Shown here: positions 25,924 to 34,242 of the stretch, in pieces | Position numbering within the stretch: the first letter of the stretch is position 1 | How the letters are laid out: each line of letters starts with the position of its first letter | From: Alphaproteobacteria bacterium | GTDB lineage: Bacteria; Pseudomonadota; Alphaproteobacteria; Paracaedibacterales; CAIULA01 | Length of the DNA stretch: 50,579 nt | Reading direction: 5' to 3' | NCBI GenBank assembly: GCA_947475175.1 | Contig: CANJLN010000005.1 | Span: 1 to 50,579 of the forward strand | Program-made: the position numbers and the translations under genes | Notes under the pieces: model-generated | What the model saw: the letters and a program-made list of their open reading frames with translations, nothing else | Told to the model about the DNA's origin: nothing | The model's database searches: none

Positions 25924-27124
25924 AAAAACTGACTTTTTTATGGAGAAAGAGGACCGCTTTGGTGCTCACAACTATCACCCTTTACCCGTTGTCCTGACAA
26001 AAGGGCAGGGCGCTTGGGTATGGGATGTCGAGGGCAACAAGTATTTGGACATGATGTCCGCTTATTCAGCAATTAGTCATGGTCACTGCCATCCACGTAT
26101 TTTGGAAACTCTGGTTGAGCAAGCGGGACGTCTGACGATGTGCTCTCGTGCTTATTACAACGATAAGTTGGGTGAGTTTTTAGAGACCTTGTGCAAGCTT
26201 GTTGATATGGATATGGCTCTTGTGATGAACTCAGGGGCTGAAGCTGTTGAAACGGCAATCAAGGCTGTGCGTCGGTGGGGTTATCAACACAAAAAAATCC
26301 CAGATAACCAAGCTGAAATTATTGTAACCTCAAGCAATTTTCATGGACGAACCGTTGGAATTATTAGTTTTTCAAGTGACGAATCCTATCGTGTTGGTTT
26401 TGGACCATTTTTACCTGGGTTTAAGATTGTCCCTTTTGGGGATGCAAAAGCATTGGCGGATGCAATTACACCCAATACATGCGCTGTGATTACAGAGCCA
26501 ATTCAAGGGGAAGCTGGAATTGTGATTCCACCCCAAGGGTGGCTCAAAGAAGTTAAAGAGATTTGTCAGAAAAATAATGTTCTTTTAGTTCTAGATGAAA
26601 TTCAATCTGGCTTGGGTCGAACCGGTAAAATCTTGGCTTGTGAACATGAAGGTGTTAAACCGGATGCGGTTGTTTTGGGTAAAGCACTGGGAGGTGGGTT
26701 TTTACCGGTCTCGGCATTGGTTGGACGAAGAGATCTGTTAGAGGTATTCACGCCCGGCAGTCATGGCTCTACTTTTGGTGGCAATCCTTTAGCAGCTAGT
26801 GTTGGGTTGATGGCTTTGAAAGTGATGCAAGATGAACAGTTGATTGAACGGAGCGCCGAGTTTGGCACGTATTTTTTAAACGCTCTTAAACAAATATCGT
26901 CGCCATTTATAAAAGACGTCAGAGGGCGTGGTTTATGGATTGGTGTTGATATCGACCCCGCGCAAAAATCCGCCAGAAGTATCTGTGAAGAATTAATGCG
27001 TCAGGGAATTTTGTCCAAAGAAACGCATGAGACAGTTGTTCGATTTGCGCCCCCACTAGTTATTAAACGAGAAGATTTAGATTGGGCGATTGAAAAGATT
27101 AGAGGGGTGTTGATGGGAGAGTAA
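25916..27124 (+). CDS. rocD: Ornithine aminotransferase
   Basis: A PLP enzyme converting ornithine and 2-oxoglutarate to glutamate-5-semialdehyde and glutamate. Features are DRFGAHNYHPLPVVL at the start, MNSGAEAVETAIKAVRRWG, FHGRTVGIISFS, VLDEIQSGLGRTG, the PLP lysine in VLGKALGGGFLPVSA, and GSHGSTFGGNPLA. These match ornithine aminotransferase more closely than acetylornithine aminotransferase. Length is 402 residues. It overlaps the arginase gene, forming a complete arginine-to-glutamate-semialdehyde pair and suggesting arginine as a carbon or nitrogen source. Confidence 0.93.
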   Translation: MTEKTDFFMEKEDRFGAHNYHPLPVVLTKGQGAWVWDVEGNKYLDMMSAYSAISHGHCHPRILETLVEQAGRLTMCSRAYYNDKLGEFLETLCKLVDMDMALVMNSGAEAVETAIKAVRRWGYQHKKIPDNQAEIIVTSSNFHGRTVGIISFSSDESYRVGFGPFLPGFKIVPFGDAKALADAITPNTCAVITEPIQGEAGIVIPPQGWLKEVKEICQKNNVLLVLDEIQSGLGRTGKILACEHEGVKPDAVVLGKALGGGFLPVSALVGRRDLLEVFTPGSHGSTFGGNPLAASVGLMALKVMQDEQLIERSAEFGTYFLNALKQISSPFIKDVRGRGLWIGVDIDPAQKSARSICEELMRQGILSKETHETVVRFAPPLVIKREDLDWAIEKIRGVLMGE

Positions 27125-27223
27125 AGTATACCTTTCTCATTTACTTGTTGCTATTGTTGCATAAAAGGCGCACTAGTGATCTAGCGGTTAGTTCCCCAAT
27201 CCCGATCATCAAAGGACGTTAGC

Positions 27224-27787
27224 ATGAGCTTTTTAGCTCCCATTCCCTTCTATTTCTTAAGACATGGTCATACAGATTGGAATGTGCAACATCGATGCAT
27301 GGGACAAATTAATGTTGTTTTGAACCAACTGGGAATAAAACAGGCCTATCAATCGGCTGCTTATCTTAAAAAATTAGGTATTAAGACGATTTGCTACAGT
27401 CCTTTATTAAGAGCGATCAGAACGGCCAATATTATTAATGAATCTTTGAACGTTAAAATGATAGAGGTTAGTGGCTTGAAAGAAGCCAATTTGGGCACCT
27501 TGCAAGGCAACCAGGACGAAGATTTGCTAAAAGGCTGGAAACAGGGGATTTGTCCAAAAAGGGCTGAACCCTATGATGACTTTGTCAGTCGAGTTAAAAA
27601 AGCGTTAGATGTTTGTTTGAGTCATGCTGGTCCCGTTCTTGTTGTGTCACACGGCGGCGTCTATAGTGCGATTCAAAGCTTGCTTCAGTTAGATATGGTT
27701 TATGGTTTAGAAAATTGTGAACCGATTAGTTACACCCCACCTGCGTCAATTGATGGGCTCTGGAGTCAGTCTTCGGTTGGGATGTAA
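27224..27787 (+). CDS. Histidine phosphatase family protein
   Basis: A 187-residue phosphoglycerate-mutase-like phosphatase. The catalytic RHG motif is in FYFLRHGHTDWN, the second arginine in YSPLLRAIRTA, the acid in EANLGTLQG and the second histidine in VVSHGGVYSA. Such proteins dephosphorylate diverse metabolites; a specific substrate is not evident. A possible ribosome site AAAGGA precedes the ATG. Directly behind the stop lies the outermost copy of the secretin 3'-end repeat. Confidence 0.85.
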   Translation: MSFLAPIPFYFLRHGHTDWNVQHRCMGQINVVLNQLGIKQAYQSAAYLKKLGIKTICYSPLLRAIRTANIINESLNVKMIEVSGLKEANLGTLQGNQDEDLLKGWKQGICPKRAEPYDDFVSRVKKALDVCLSHAGPVLVVSHGGVYSAIQSLLQLDMVYGLENCEPISYTPPASIDGLWSQSSVGM

Positions 27788-27788
27788 A

Positions 27789-27848
27789 TTCAAACCAACG
27801 GCCTTGGATCTCTTATATAATCCTTGATCAATCGTTGTTCACAGCATC
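27789..27848 (-). repeat. Copy A of secretin 3'-end repeat
   Basis: Sixty bases closely match the 3' end of the secretin gene at 30254-30314, with a few substitutions and one indel. On the minus strand it still reads QRLIKDYIRDPRPLV and then stop; the secretin has QRLIKDYMQDPRPLV. It overlaps the stop of the metallophosphoesterase gene, which is read in a different frame. Confidence 0.85.
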
Positions 27849-28971
27849 ATGCAGTCGGCTCTATTTTGGTGGCGAGTACTTGCATTAGACCATGGTTTAG
27901 GTGAATAGATTTGCCCAACAGATTATCCCCATCTAAATTATAAATATTTTTTTCAGTTTCAGGAGTAGCATCATGACCGTGGACAAAATTAAGGTTATAT
28001 TGCTTATGCACGAAAGGTCGATCTAAATCCTCATAATCTCGATTCCAGATAAGATGTTCAAATGGATTTGTTTCTGGATTAATTTTGTAACCGCAATATC
28101 CAGCCTCTAAGATTGCTGGATCAAATAAAGTATGCACTTTGTTCTGACGCACATAATTCTCAAAGAAAACCTTATTTATTTGGTTGATGGTTTGCATGAG
28201 AAGATGGGGCGAATCATCCAGGTAAGGGACGTTCAATTTTTTAGCCAAAGACATTACGGTCTTTAACCCAATAGGAGCGTGACTAAAAATAAAAACTTGA
28301 TTTTCCGTATAAGAGCAAGAGATGAGCTTGAGGCATTTTTTGTAATATTCGTTAATGAGCTTGTGTATATATCTAGAGGAAACAATATTTCTATCAATTA
28401 GATTTCTGAGATTTTGAAGAGAAAGGGCATGATTGCCTTTTAATATTAAAGACGTAAATGAATTTTTCTCATAGCCTTGTACAAATTCGTAACCATGGTT
28501 TGAAATCAGAATTTCACAAGAAATACCTTGCTGCACCATGTGTGCCAAAATTTCTAAGGTATAATAATCATTCATCCCCCTATCTCCAAATTCATCACCA
28601 ATCAATAGGAGTTTATTGGGTTTTTTATTTTGGACTTGCAGACTACGAATAAGATGTTTGAATTGAGACAGAGTTTCCTTTGTGACTTTCTTTTGGTTTG
28701 AGAAATAGATAGATTGAATTTTCTGATATTGTCTGGGAGAGGCTTTAAGAAAATTGAGCATTATAGCTGTATGCAATAACTTTAAACCGTTTCCGTGCAG
28801 ATCAGGAACCGTGTATTGATACGGCTCTTTGCTAATAATTTTTTCTTGTTCCGGGGGGATTTTTAAAAAAACAAATTCTTTAATGATAAAAAAATCATTA
28901 TTTGCGGCTAAATGAGGCACATTTTGCAAAAGAAACATGCAGATTTGGAACAAGAAAATAAAGAATTTCAC
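27847..28971 (-). CDS. Predicted exported metallophosphoesterase (PPP-like)
   Basis: This 374-residue protein begins with a signal-peptide-like sequence (MKFFIFLFQICMFLLQNVPH). It shows the spaced motifs of calcineurin-like phosphoesterases: PDLHGN at 56-61, GDEFGDRG at 125-132, SNHGYE at 157-162, then FSHAPIG (about 235) and a late FVHGHD. These correspond to the DxH, GDxxDRG, GNH and two later histidine motifs. Exported PPP-type phosphatases are used as effectors by some intracellular bacteria, so host-directed dephosphorylation is possible but unproven. It lies between copies A and B of the secretin 3'-end repeat, on the same strand as the secretin. Confidence 0.72.
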   Translation of the reverse strand: MKFFIFLFQICMFLLQNVPHLAANNDFFIIKEFVFLKIPPEQEKIISKEPYQYTVPDLHGNGLKLLHTAIMLNFLKASPRQYQKIQSIYFSNQKKVTKETLSQFKHLIRSLQVQNKKPNKLLLIGDEFGDRGMNDYYTLEILAHMVQQGISCEILISNHGYEFVQGYEKNSFTSLILKGNHALSLQNLRNLIDRNIVSSRYIHKLINEYYKKCLKLISCSYTENQVFIFSHAPIGLKTVMSLAKKLNVPYLDDSPHLLMQTINQINKVFFENYVRQNKVHTLFDPAILEAGYCGYKINPETNPFEHLIWNRDYEDLDRPFVHKQYNLNFVHGHDATPETEKNIYNLDGDNLLGKSIHLNHGLMQVLATKIEPTA

Positions 28972-29076
28972 TTTGACATATCCAATCGATTGTTCATTTA
29001 TATTGATTGTGAAAGTCTGTACCTATCTGTTCATATATAGTCTTGCGTTTTAATTTTTCAAGAAGATTATTTTGCT

Positions 29077-29108
29077 AAACCAACGGCCTTGGATCTCTTA
29101 TATAATCT
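29077..29108 (-). repeat. Copy B of secretin 3'-end repeat
   Basis: Thirty-two bases on the minus strand encode DYIRDPRPLV and a stop, matching the end of the secretin (DYMQDPRPLV). It shares the codons for IR with copy A, so A and B are closer to each other than to the intact gene. It lies just behind the Fic gene. Confidence 0.85.
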
Positions 29109-29136
29109 CTTGTGGATATGCTTCTGTTCTACATTT

Positions 29137-30186
29137 TTAAGACAGGGTATACCAAGAGCCACGCCCACCACCATGCATGGTGAGATGTCTTTTTTCAAGT
29201 AACTGACGGAAATGCTCTTTAAATGTATTGCGGCTGACGCCAGTAAGTCTAACCATAGTACCAATAGTCACGCGACCGTGTTCCCGGGTATATTCAAGAA
29301 TTTGAACAGAAAGCTCTGGCAATGTGGACAAAACAATCTTCTCTCGTTCAATTTTTTTCATCAAACGTTTCATTTGTTGCTGCAACGCCCGTAGAAAAAA
29401 AAGCCCCCAGGGTTGCCAGTTTGGTGCATTGGTTCGAATTGTTCCCTGTGTTTGGCGTAGAGCTAAATAATAACCCTCTTTGCTTTGCTCGATAACGCTT
29501 TCAAGAGAGCTGTAAGGTACATAGACATAACCAACACGTAAGAGTAAAAGTGTGGTGAGAATGCGGCTCAAGCGACCATTACCATCTTGAAAAGGGTGAA
29601 TTTCAAGAAAGACCACAACAAAGATAGTAACAATCAGCAAAGGATGAAGTTTTTTTGTTTCAAGAGCATCATTCACAAAAGTAACAAGCTCTTCCATCAA
29701 GCGAGGCGTATCAAACGGAGTCGCTGTTTCAAAAACGATACCAATTTGTTTACCATTTTCATCAAAAGCTGCCACGCTATTACTGGTCGTTTTGTATTGA
29801 CCACGATGATGTTCATCTTTGAGGCTGTGTTTCAGCAAGTCACGATGAAGCTGTTTGATGTGATTTTCATTGAAAGTTATATCTTCCCAGGACTGGAATA
29901 TAAGCTCCATGGCTTCGGCATAACCAGCAACTTCTTGTTCATCTCGAGTTTCAAAAGATTTTATCTCGAGATTTGTCAGCAGTCGTTCAATATCATGGTC
30001 CGATAGTTTGCTACCCTCAATACGAGTTGAAGAGCCTATGCTCTCGATAGTAGCCACTTGTCGCAGAGCAGAAAGACGTTCCGGCGCAAGCGTGCCTAAA
30101 GCGCGCCAAGCTCCTTTGAATTCGTCAATTTCAGCTATCAGGCGCAGAATATCTTGAGTGATTTGTAATGTTTCTATTTTGATCAT
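29137..30186 (-). CDS. Fic family protein with self-inhibitory motif
   Basis: A predicted AMP-transferase (AMPylator). Numbered from the upstream ATG at 30216, the Fic motif HPFQDGNGRLSR is at residues 207-218 and fully intact. The class II inhibitory motif (S/T)xxxE(G/N) is seen as S63-T-R-I-E67-G68 in an N-terminal Fic_N-like domain. A C-terminal winged helix follows (VTIGTMVRLTGVSRNTFKEHF), suggesting DNA or protein binding. The ATG at 30186 (MIKIETLQIT) is preferred because relatives begin this way; an ATG at 30216 adds ten residues. There is no signal peptide. It lies between copies B and C of the secretin 3'-end repeat. Horizontal gain is likely. Confidence 0.9.
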   Translation of the reverse strand: MIKIETLQITQDILRLIAEIDEFKGAWRALGTLAPERLSALRQVATIESIGSSTRIEGSKLSDHDIERLLTNLEIKSFETRDEQEVAGYAEAMELIFQSWEDITFNENHIKQLHRDLLKHSLKDEHHRGQYKTTSNSVAAFDENGKQIGIVFETATPFDTPRLMEELVTFVNDALETKKLHPLLIVTIFVVVFLEIHPFQDGNGRLSRILTTLLLLRVGYVYVPYSSLESVIEQSKEGYYLALRQTQGTIRTNAPNWQPWGLFFLRALQQQMKRLMKKIEREKIVLSTLPELSVQILEYTREHGRVTIGTMVRLTGVSRNTFKEHFRQLLEKRHLTMHGGGRGSWYTLS

Positions 30187-30253
30187 ACACCCGATAATAC
30201 ACCCATTTGCACCCATTTACACTTAATATTTCACCTTGTACGGCAATTGCTCA

Positions 30254-30314
30254 TTCAAACCAACGGCCTTGGATCTTGCATATAATCCTTGATCAATCGT
30301 TGATCTGCAGCATC
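30254..30314 (-). repeat. Copy C (intact) of secretin 3'-end repeat
   Basis: The functional 3' end of the secretin gene, matched by copies A and B. On the minus strand it encodes DAADQRLIKDYMQDPRPLV and stop. The three copies have the same orientation. Confidence 0.85.
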
Positions 30315-31913
30315 CGGTTTTGCAGCCTCTTCTAAGATTTTGGCGCGTAATAAAATGACTAATTCAACAACTTGGTCACCCTCGGTGTAGGAGCTGAGAA
30401 ACTCTTTCAAAATGGGCATATCGCCCAAAACAGGAAGCTTTGAGCTATCTTGAATCGATCTGATTTCCATTAACCCGCCCAAAATAGCAATTTCTTCGTT
30501 TTTAATTCTAAGGATTGAATCAATCTCTCGAACCTCAACAACAGGAATCAGGGATGGTGTGATTTGCGCTGGTGTTCTACTGTTTTCACTCGCATTAGCG
30601 TTATAGGCAATATCAATGGCTGGGTCTTTTACTGATTGGCAAAGACGGGAAATAGTTGGCCTTAAAAACAAGATGATCTCGCCTGTCGACAGATCAATAG
30701 ATGGTTGCACAGACATCACCAGACCAATGGGCACGGTTTGGATATCGCTAGAGACCGCAATACTTTCTCTTTGAACAGAGGTGTTATATTGCTTGTCGTA
30801 GTTTAGGCGAAAATAAACCTGGTTTCTGGCCACTTTTAATATGGCTGTTTGGTTGTTCATAACCGTCAGTCTTGGACTGGAAAGGGTGCGAGAGGCGCCG
30901 AATTCCTGTAAAGCTTGCAGGATTGCTGAAAAGGTTTTGCCGCCGGCACCCATGCTGATCATGTCTGTTTGAGCAGAATTGGGGTCTAGAAAATGGCTGT
31001 TTCTTGAAAAATCGCCAAATTTACCGTTGAATTGCCAATCACTGTGGTTCCCAACTTTTTGCCAATTAATACCGCTTCTGAATTCATCCTTTAAATTGAC
31101 CTCAATAATTTTGGCCTCAATCAAAACTTGGCTACAGGCTGCTTTTCGGAGCATCTCCAAATACGCATTAACGGCTTTGTGGTGTTTAGATGTTCCAAGG
31201 ATTGAGACAACACCCGCTTGCCGATGGAGGGAATAATTGGCAAGGGGTGTTGCTGCCCCTTGAGTTGGCGGAGACGAGCCATACTCCAAGATGATCTTTA
31301 AATTATTTTCCAATTCATTCCAAAAGTCATTGGCGCCCGTAACGCTAACGGAACTGTTGGATCCGTTGTCAATCGGCGCTTTTGCAGCATTTGTATTACT
31401 GACGTTGGAAAAAACATCTGTGGCGATGGAAATACGATTTTGACTGGTGCGGGAAAGATTCAAAAATTGAACGTTGTAATTTGCTGTATACGGCGAATCA
31501 ATCTCAATGCGCAACGCCTGATTATTGATTTTATAGCGCAAACCAGCCAAATCACACATGCTTTCAATGACGTGGATAAAAGGTTTATTTTTAGCTGTGA
31601 ACACAATCTTGTTATTAATGGCGGGATCCAATTGCAGATCAATACCGGTCTGTCTTGCAAGCTCGATAAAAACCGGTTTTAAAGATTGAGATTCTGAAAT
31701 ACTGATGGAAACGAGTTGAAGAAGTGCCGGAGGTAAGGTTGACACTGCTTCTTGGCTTTTTTTTATTTTTTCAGAAGGTATAGCTGGTGTGACAGGTGTT
31801 GTTAACGTTTTCATGTTCTGTGGCGTTAGAGGAGATGTGAGCGATTCCTTTGTTGCCATCTGTTGGCAGCCAGTCAAAGACAACAAAAAGTATATGATTG
31901 CGATGGATTTCAA
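30255..31913 (-). CDS. Secretin-family lipoprotein (PilN/MshL-like)
   Basis: This 552-residue protein has a lipobox (LLSLTGC, lipidated cysteine 16), an STN-like region at about 70-130 (FIELARQTGIDLQLDPAINNK), and a variable region. The secretin core starts at about residue 255 (ACSQVLIEAKIIEVNLKDEF) and includes LSSPRLTVMNNQTAILKVA and the late EIDSILRIKNEEIAILGGLM, typical of type II/IV-pilus secretins. The arrangement resembles MshL/PilN outer-membrane pilus secretins. No pilin, ATPase or inner-membrane partner is encoded in the window, so it is an orphan here. The last codons are duplicated twice further on. Confidence 0.85.
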   Translation of the reverse strand: MKSIAIIYFLLSLTGCQQMATKESLTSPLTPQNMKTLTTPVTPAIPSEKIKKSQEAVSTLPPALLQLVSISISESQSLKPVFIELARQTGIDLQLDPAINNKIVFTAKNKPFIHVIESMCDLAGLRYKINNQALRIEIDSPYTANYNVQFLNLSRTSQNRISIATDVFSNVSNTNAAKAPIDNGSNSSVSVTGANDFWNELENNLKIILEYGSSPPTQGAATPLANYSLHRQAGVVSILGTSKHHKAVNAYLEMLRKAACSQVLIEAKIIEVNLKDEFRSGINWQKVGNHSDWQFNGKFGDFSRNSHFLDPNSAQTDMISMGAGGKTFSAILQALQEFGASRTLSSPRLTVMNNQTAILKVARNQVYFRLNYDKQYNTSVQRESIAVSSDIQTVPIGLVMSVQPSIDLSTGEIILFLRPTISRLCQSVKDPAIDIAYNANASENSRTPAQITPSLIPVVEVREIDSILRIKNEEIAILGGLMEIRSIQDSSKLPVLGDMPILKEFLSSYTEGDQVVELVILLRAKILEEAAKPDAADQRLIKDYMQDPRPLV

Positions 31914-31941
31914 TATAATTCTGACGATTAAACATACTATA

Positions 31942-31956
31942 ATTACATGATGTAAT
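31942..31956. promoter_or_regulatory. Palindrome upstream of secretin gene
   Basis: ATTACATGATGTAAT is a perfect palindrome around a central G, ending about 29 bases before the secretin start. The ATTACAT arm is also the arm of the relB operator at 16529-16549. A repressor site is likely in this position, but the binding protein is unknown. Confidence 0.4.
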
Positions 31957-31993
31957 CTTTAAATTACGCACGCAAGTGTTTTTTTGTTATGCG

Positions 31994-33277
31994 TTAAGCG
32001 CCACGCTTTAAAACAGCCACAAAGAAACCATCTGTTTGATGGCTTGCTGGTGTCAGTTGCAACATGCTATCAGTAGTTGGGCAGGGGCAGTCTATGATGC
32101 TGTTTTGCCAAACTTCTTGGATGGGAACCAAACTGAATATTGGTTTCTGCTCGATAAATTGGTTAATTTGTTGGTGGTTTTCTTCACGCAAAAGGGAACA
32201 GGTTGCGTAAATAAGGAATCCACCAGGCCTTACAAACTTAGAAGCTGCATTTAAAATTTCTTGTTGTTTGACGATCAGTTCTTTCAGATCTTTTTCTTTA
32301 AAGCGAATTTTCATATCTGGATTGCGTCTCCAGGTCCCTGTGCCGGAACAAGGGGCATCGACCAAAACGCAGTCAAATCGGTTTTCTTGCCCTTTGAACC
32401 AATCTCTTTCATCTTCTATGTGACGGACTTCGTGGTTATGAATGCCGGCGCGCTTTAATCTTTCTTTCGCCCGCTTTAGACGCCAACCATGTATATCGCT
32501 TAAAACAAGACGACCTTTGTTTTTCATGGTTTCTGCAAGGACCAATGACTTGCCACCAGCACCAGCGCAATAATCTAAAATGGCCATTCCTGGTTTTGCG
32601 TTACATAATAAAGCAATCAGTTGCGACCCTTCGTCTTGAACCTCTAAGGTTCCGTCTTGCCACAAAGGGTGTGTGGGGAAAAGGATTCTCTTTGAGAATC
32701 TGATTCCAAGCGGACTTAAGGTTGTTGGTTTCGGGTCTAATCCCTCTGCTGTGAGTTGTTTTAAAACAACATCTCTTGTGCTTTTGAGGGTATTAACACG
32801 CAAATCCAAAGGAGCTTGTTCATTCAGTGCGCTAAGCTCTTTATGTGAATAATCTCCAAACAATCTTTCAAAATAAGGAAAAATCCATTCTGGGACACAT
32901 AACTCGACCCATGGTGGTAATTTCAGAGTATGAGTGAGGCTTGCCAAATATTTTTGCTCTCCCTCCGTTAAAGGATCAGGGCAAAATTTTTCACCTGTAA
33001 AAAGCGCCGCTATCTGAGTTGGAGTTTCTTTGGCGTTAATTCGAAGATAAGTTAAGATAGCTTTTCTACCCGTTAAATTTGGCCAAAACCACTGTAGTTT
33101 TGGATAGTGCCTGATGATCTGATAGGTGAATTCAGTAATAAATCGGCGATCACCTCCACCAATGAATCGTCTGTTTTTAAAATAAGTACTAATGAGACTG
33201 TCGGCGGGCACAGAGGGTGTTGATAGAATTTCATTGATTAATTCGATGGTGCTTTGAATGCGAGCTTCTGTTTTCAT
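31994..33277 (-). CDS. rsmB: 16S rRNA (cytosine) methyltransferase RsmB-like
   Basis: An m5C RNA methyltransferase of the NOL1/NOP2/Sun family, 427 residues. The N-terminal helical domain (about 1-130) resembles the NusB-like RNA-binding part. SAM-binding motif GMAILDYCAGAGGKSLVLAE (about 243-262), the catalytic motif VDAPCSGTGTWRRNPD and the second-cysteine motif YATCSLLREEN are intact. The exact rRNA position (C967 for E. coli RsmB) is inferred from family. It is followed on the same strand by the secretin and preceded by the cation-efflux gene with a 12-base gap, suggesting an operon. Confidence 0.87.
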   Translation of the reverse strand: MKTEARIQSTIELINEILSTPSVPADSLISTYFKNRRFIGGGDRRFITEFTYQIIRHYPKLQWFWPNLTGRKAILTYLRINAKETPTQIAALFTGEKFCPDPLTEGEQKYLASLTHTLKLPPWVELCVPEWIFPYFERLFGDYSHKELSALNEQAPLDLRVNTLKSTRDVVLKQLTAEGLDPKPTTLSPLGIRFSKRILFPTHPLWQDGTLEVQDEGSQLIALLCNAKPGMAILDYCAGAGGKSLVLAETMKNKGRLVLSDIHGWRLKRAKERLKRAGIHNHEVRHIEDERDWFKGQENRFDCVLVDAPCSGTGTWRRNPDMKIRFKEKDLKELIVKQQEILNAASKFVRPGGFLIYATCSLLREENHQQINQFIEQKPIFSLVPIQEVWQNSIIDCPCPTTDSMLQLTPASHQTDGFFVAVLKRGA

Positions 33278-33289
33278 GTGATGGGTACT

Positions 33290-34162
33290 TTAACTGACTG
33301 GATCTTGGTGAATGATGACTTCTGCTTTTGGGAAGAATTTGTTGATTTTAAAAGCGACCTCGTCGGCGATTTCGTGAGCTGTTTGAAGGGTTAGATTTTG
33401 ATCCAAATCGAGGTGCATTTGGATAAATTCATTTTGACCTGAACTGCGTGTTCTAAGGTCATGGATTCCTTTGACGTGAGCGTGACTTTTGGCAATTTCT
33501 ATTATTTTTTCCAAGACATCTTTTGGGAGTTCTCTATCCATTAAAATATCAAAGCCCTTTTTAGCAATCTTCCATGAGCTATGGAGGATGTAAACCGCAA
33601 TCAGAGCGCCAACAGCTGTGTCAAAATACCCAACTGAAAGATAAGAGGATAAAGAGAAGCTAATCAATACAGCTATGTTCGTGAATAGATCTGTTTGATA
33701 ATGAAGTGAGTCTGCTTCGACCGCCAAAGAACCGGTTAGACGGACGACATATCGCTGACCGATGACAAGCAGAAGCGTTAAGATAATTGCGCCAATCATA
33801 ACACCGACGGCAAACAAGCTAAAAGTAACGGGTTGTGGTGTTTGGATTCTCTCAAACACTTCTTTTAAAAGCCATCCTGCTGAAAATGCTATGAAAATGG
33901 CCTGTCCAAGACTTGCTAAGGCTTCAGCTTTTCCGTGCCCAAACTTATGTTCTGCGTCTGCTGGCCTGAGAGCATGGTAAATGGCAATGAAATTGATCAA
34001 TGAAGCGCAAGCGTCAAGAAGCGAGTCGACCAGAGAGGCTTTGATGCTTAAAGAACCGGTGATATACCAAACAAAGCCTTTACCGATGACCAGCAGGGTA
34101 GCAACTGTTAAAGCACCGCAGGTTATTAACTTAATCATGCTCTGATTGGAGCGCGTTGACAT
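33290..34162 (-). CDS. Cation diffusion facilitator (FieF-like)
   Basis: A 290-residue divalent-metal exporter (zinc, iron, cobalt or manganese), inner membrane. Membrane segment 2 carries SLVDSLLDACASL, with metal-site residues DSLLD. YHALRPADAEHKFGHGKAEALASL is the family loop, and ADSLHYQTDLFTNIAVLI in segment 5 gives the second site (here D and D/H). A C-terminal cytoplasmic ferredoxin-like domain (from about 205) ends with AEVIIHQDP. These are features of FieF/YiiP. The metal is not certain. Confidence 0.9.
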   Translation of the reverse strand: MSTRSNQSMIKLITCGALTVATLLVIGKGFVWYITGSLSIKASLVDSLLDACASLINFIAIYHALRPADAEHKFGHGKAEALASLGQAIFIAFSAGWLLKEVFERIQTPQPVTFSLFAVGVMIGAIILTLLLVIGQRYVVRLTGSLAVEADSLHYQTDLFTNIAVLISFSLSSYLSVGYFDTAVGALIAVYILHSSWKIAKKGFDILMDRELPKDVLEKIIEIAKSHAHVKGIHDLRTRSSGQNEFIQMHLDLDQNLTLQTAHEIADEVAFKINKFFPKAEVIIHQDPVS

Positions 34163-34242
34163 CAGAATTTTATAGTCACAAAGTTAAAGCTTGAGACATC
34201 CTACAACTTTAGGGTGAGTGGGGATAGAGGAATTATTGAGGG

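Noticed and set aside
30255..31913. Secretin as part of a full type II system
   Set aside because: No ATPase, pseudopilin or inner-membrane platform gene occurs in the window.
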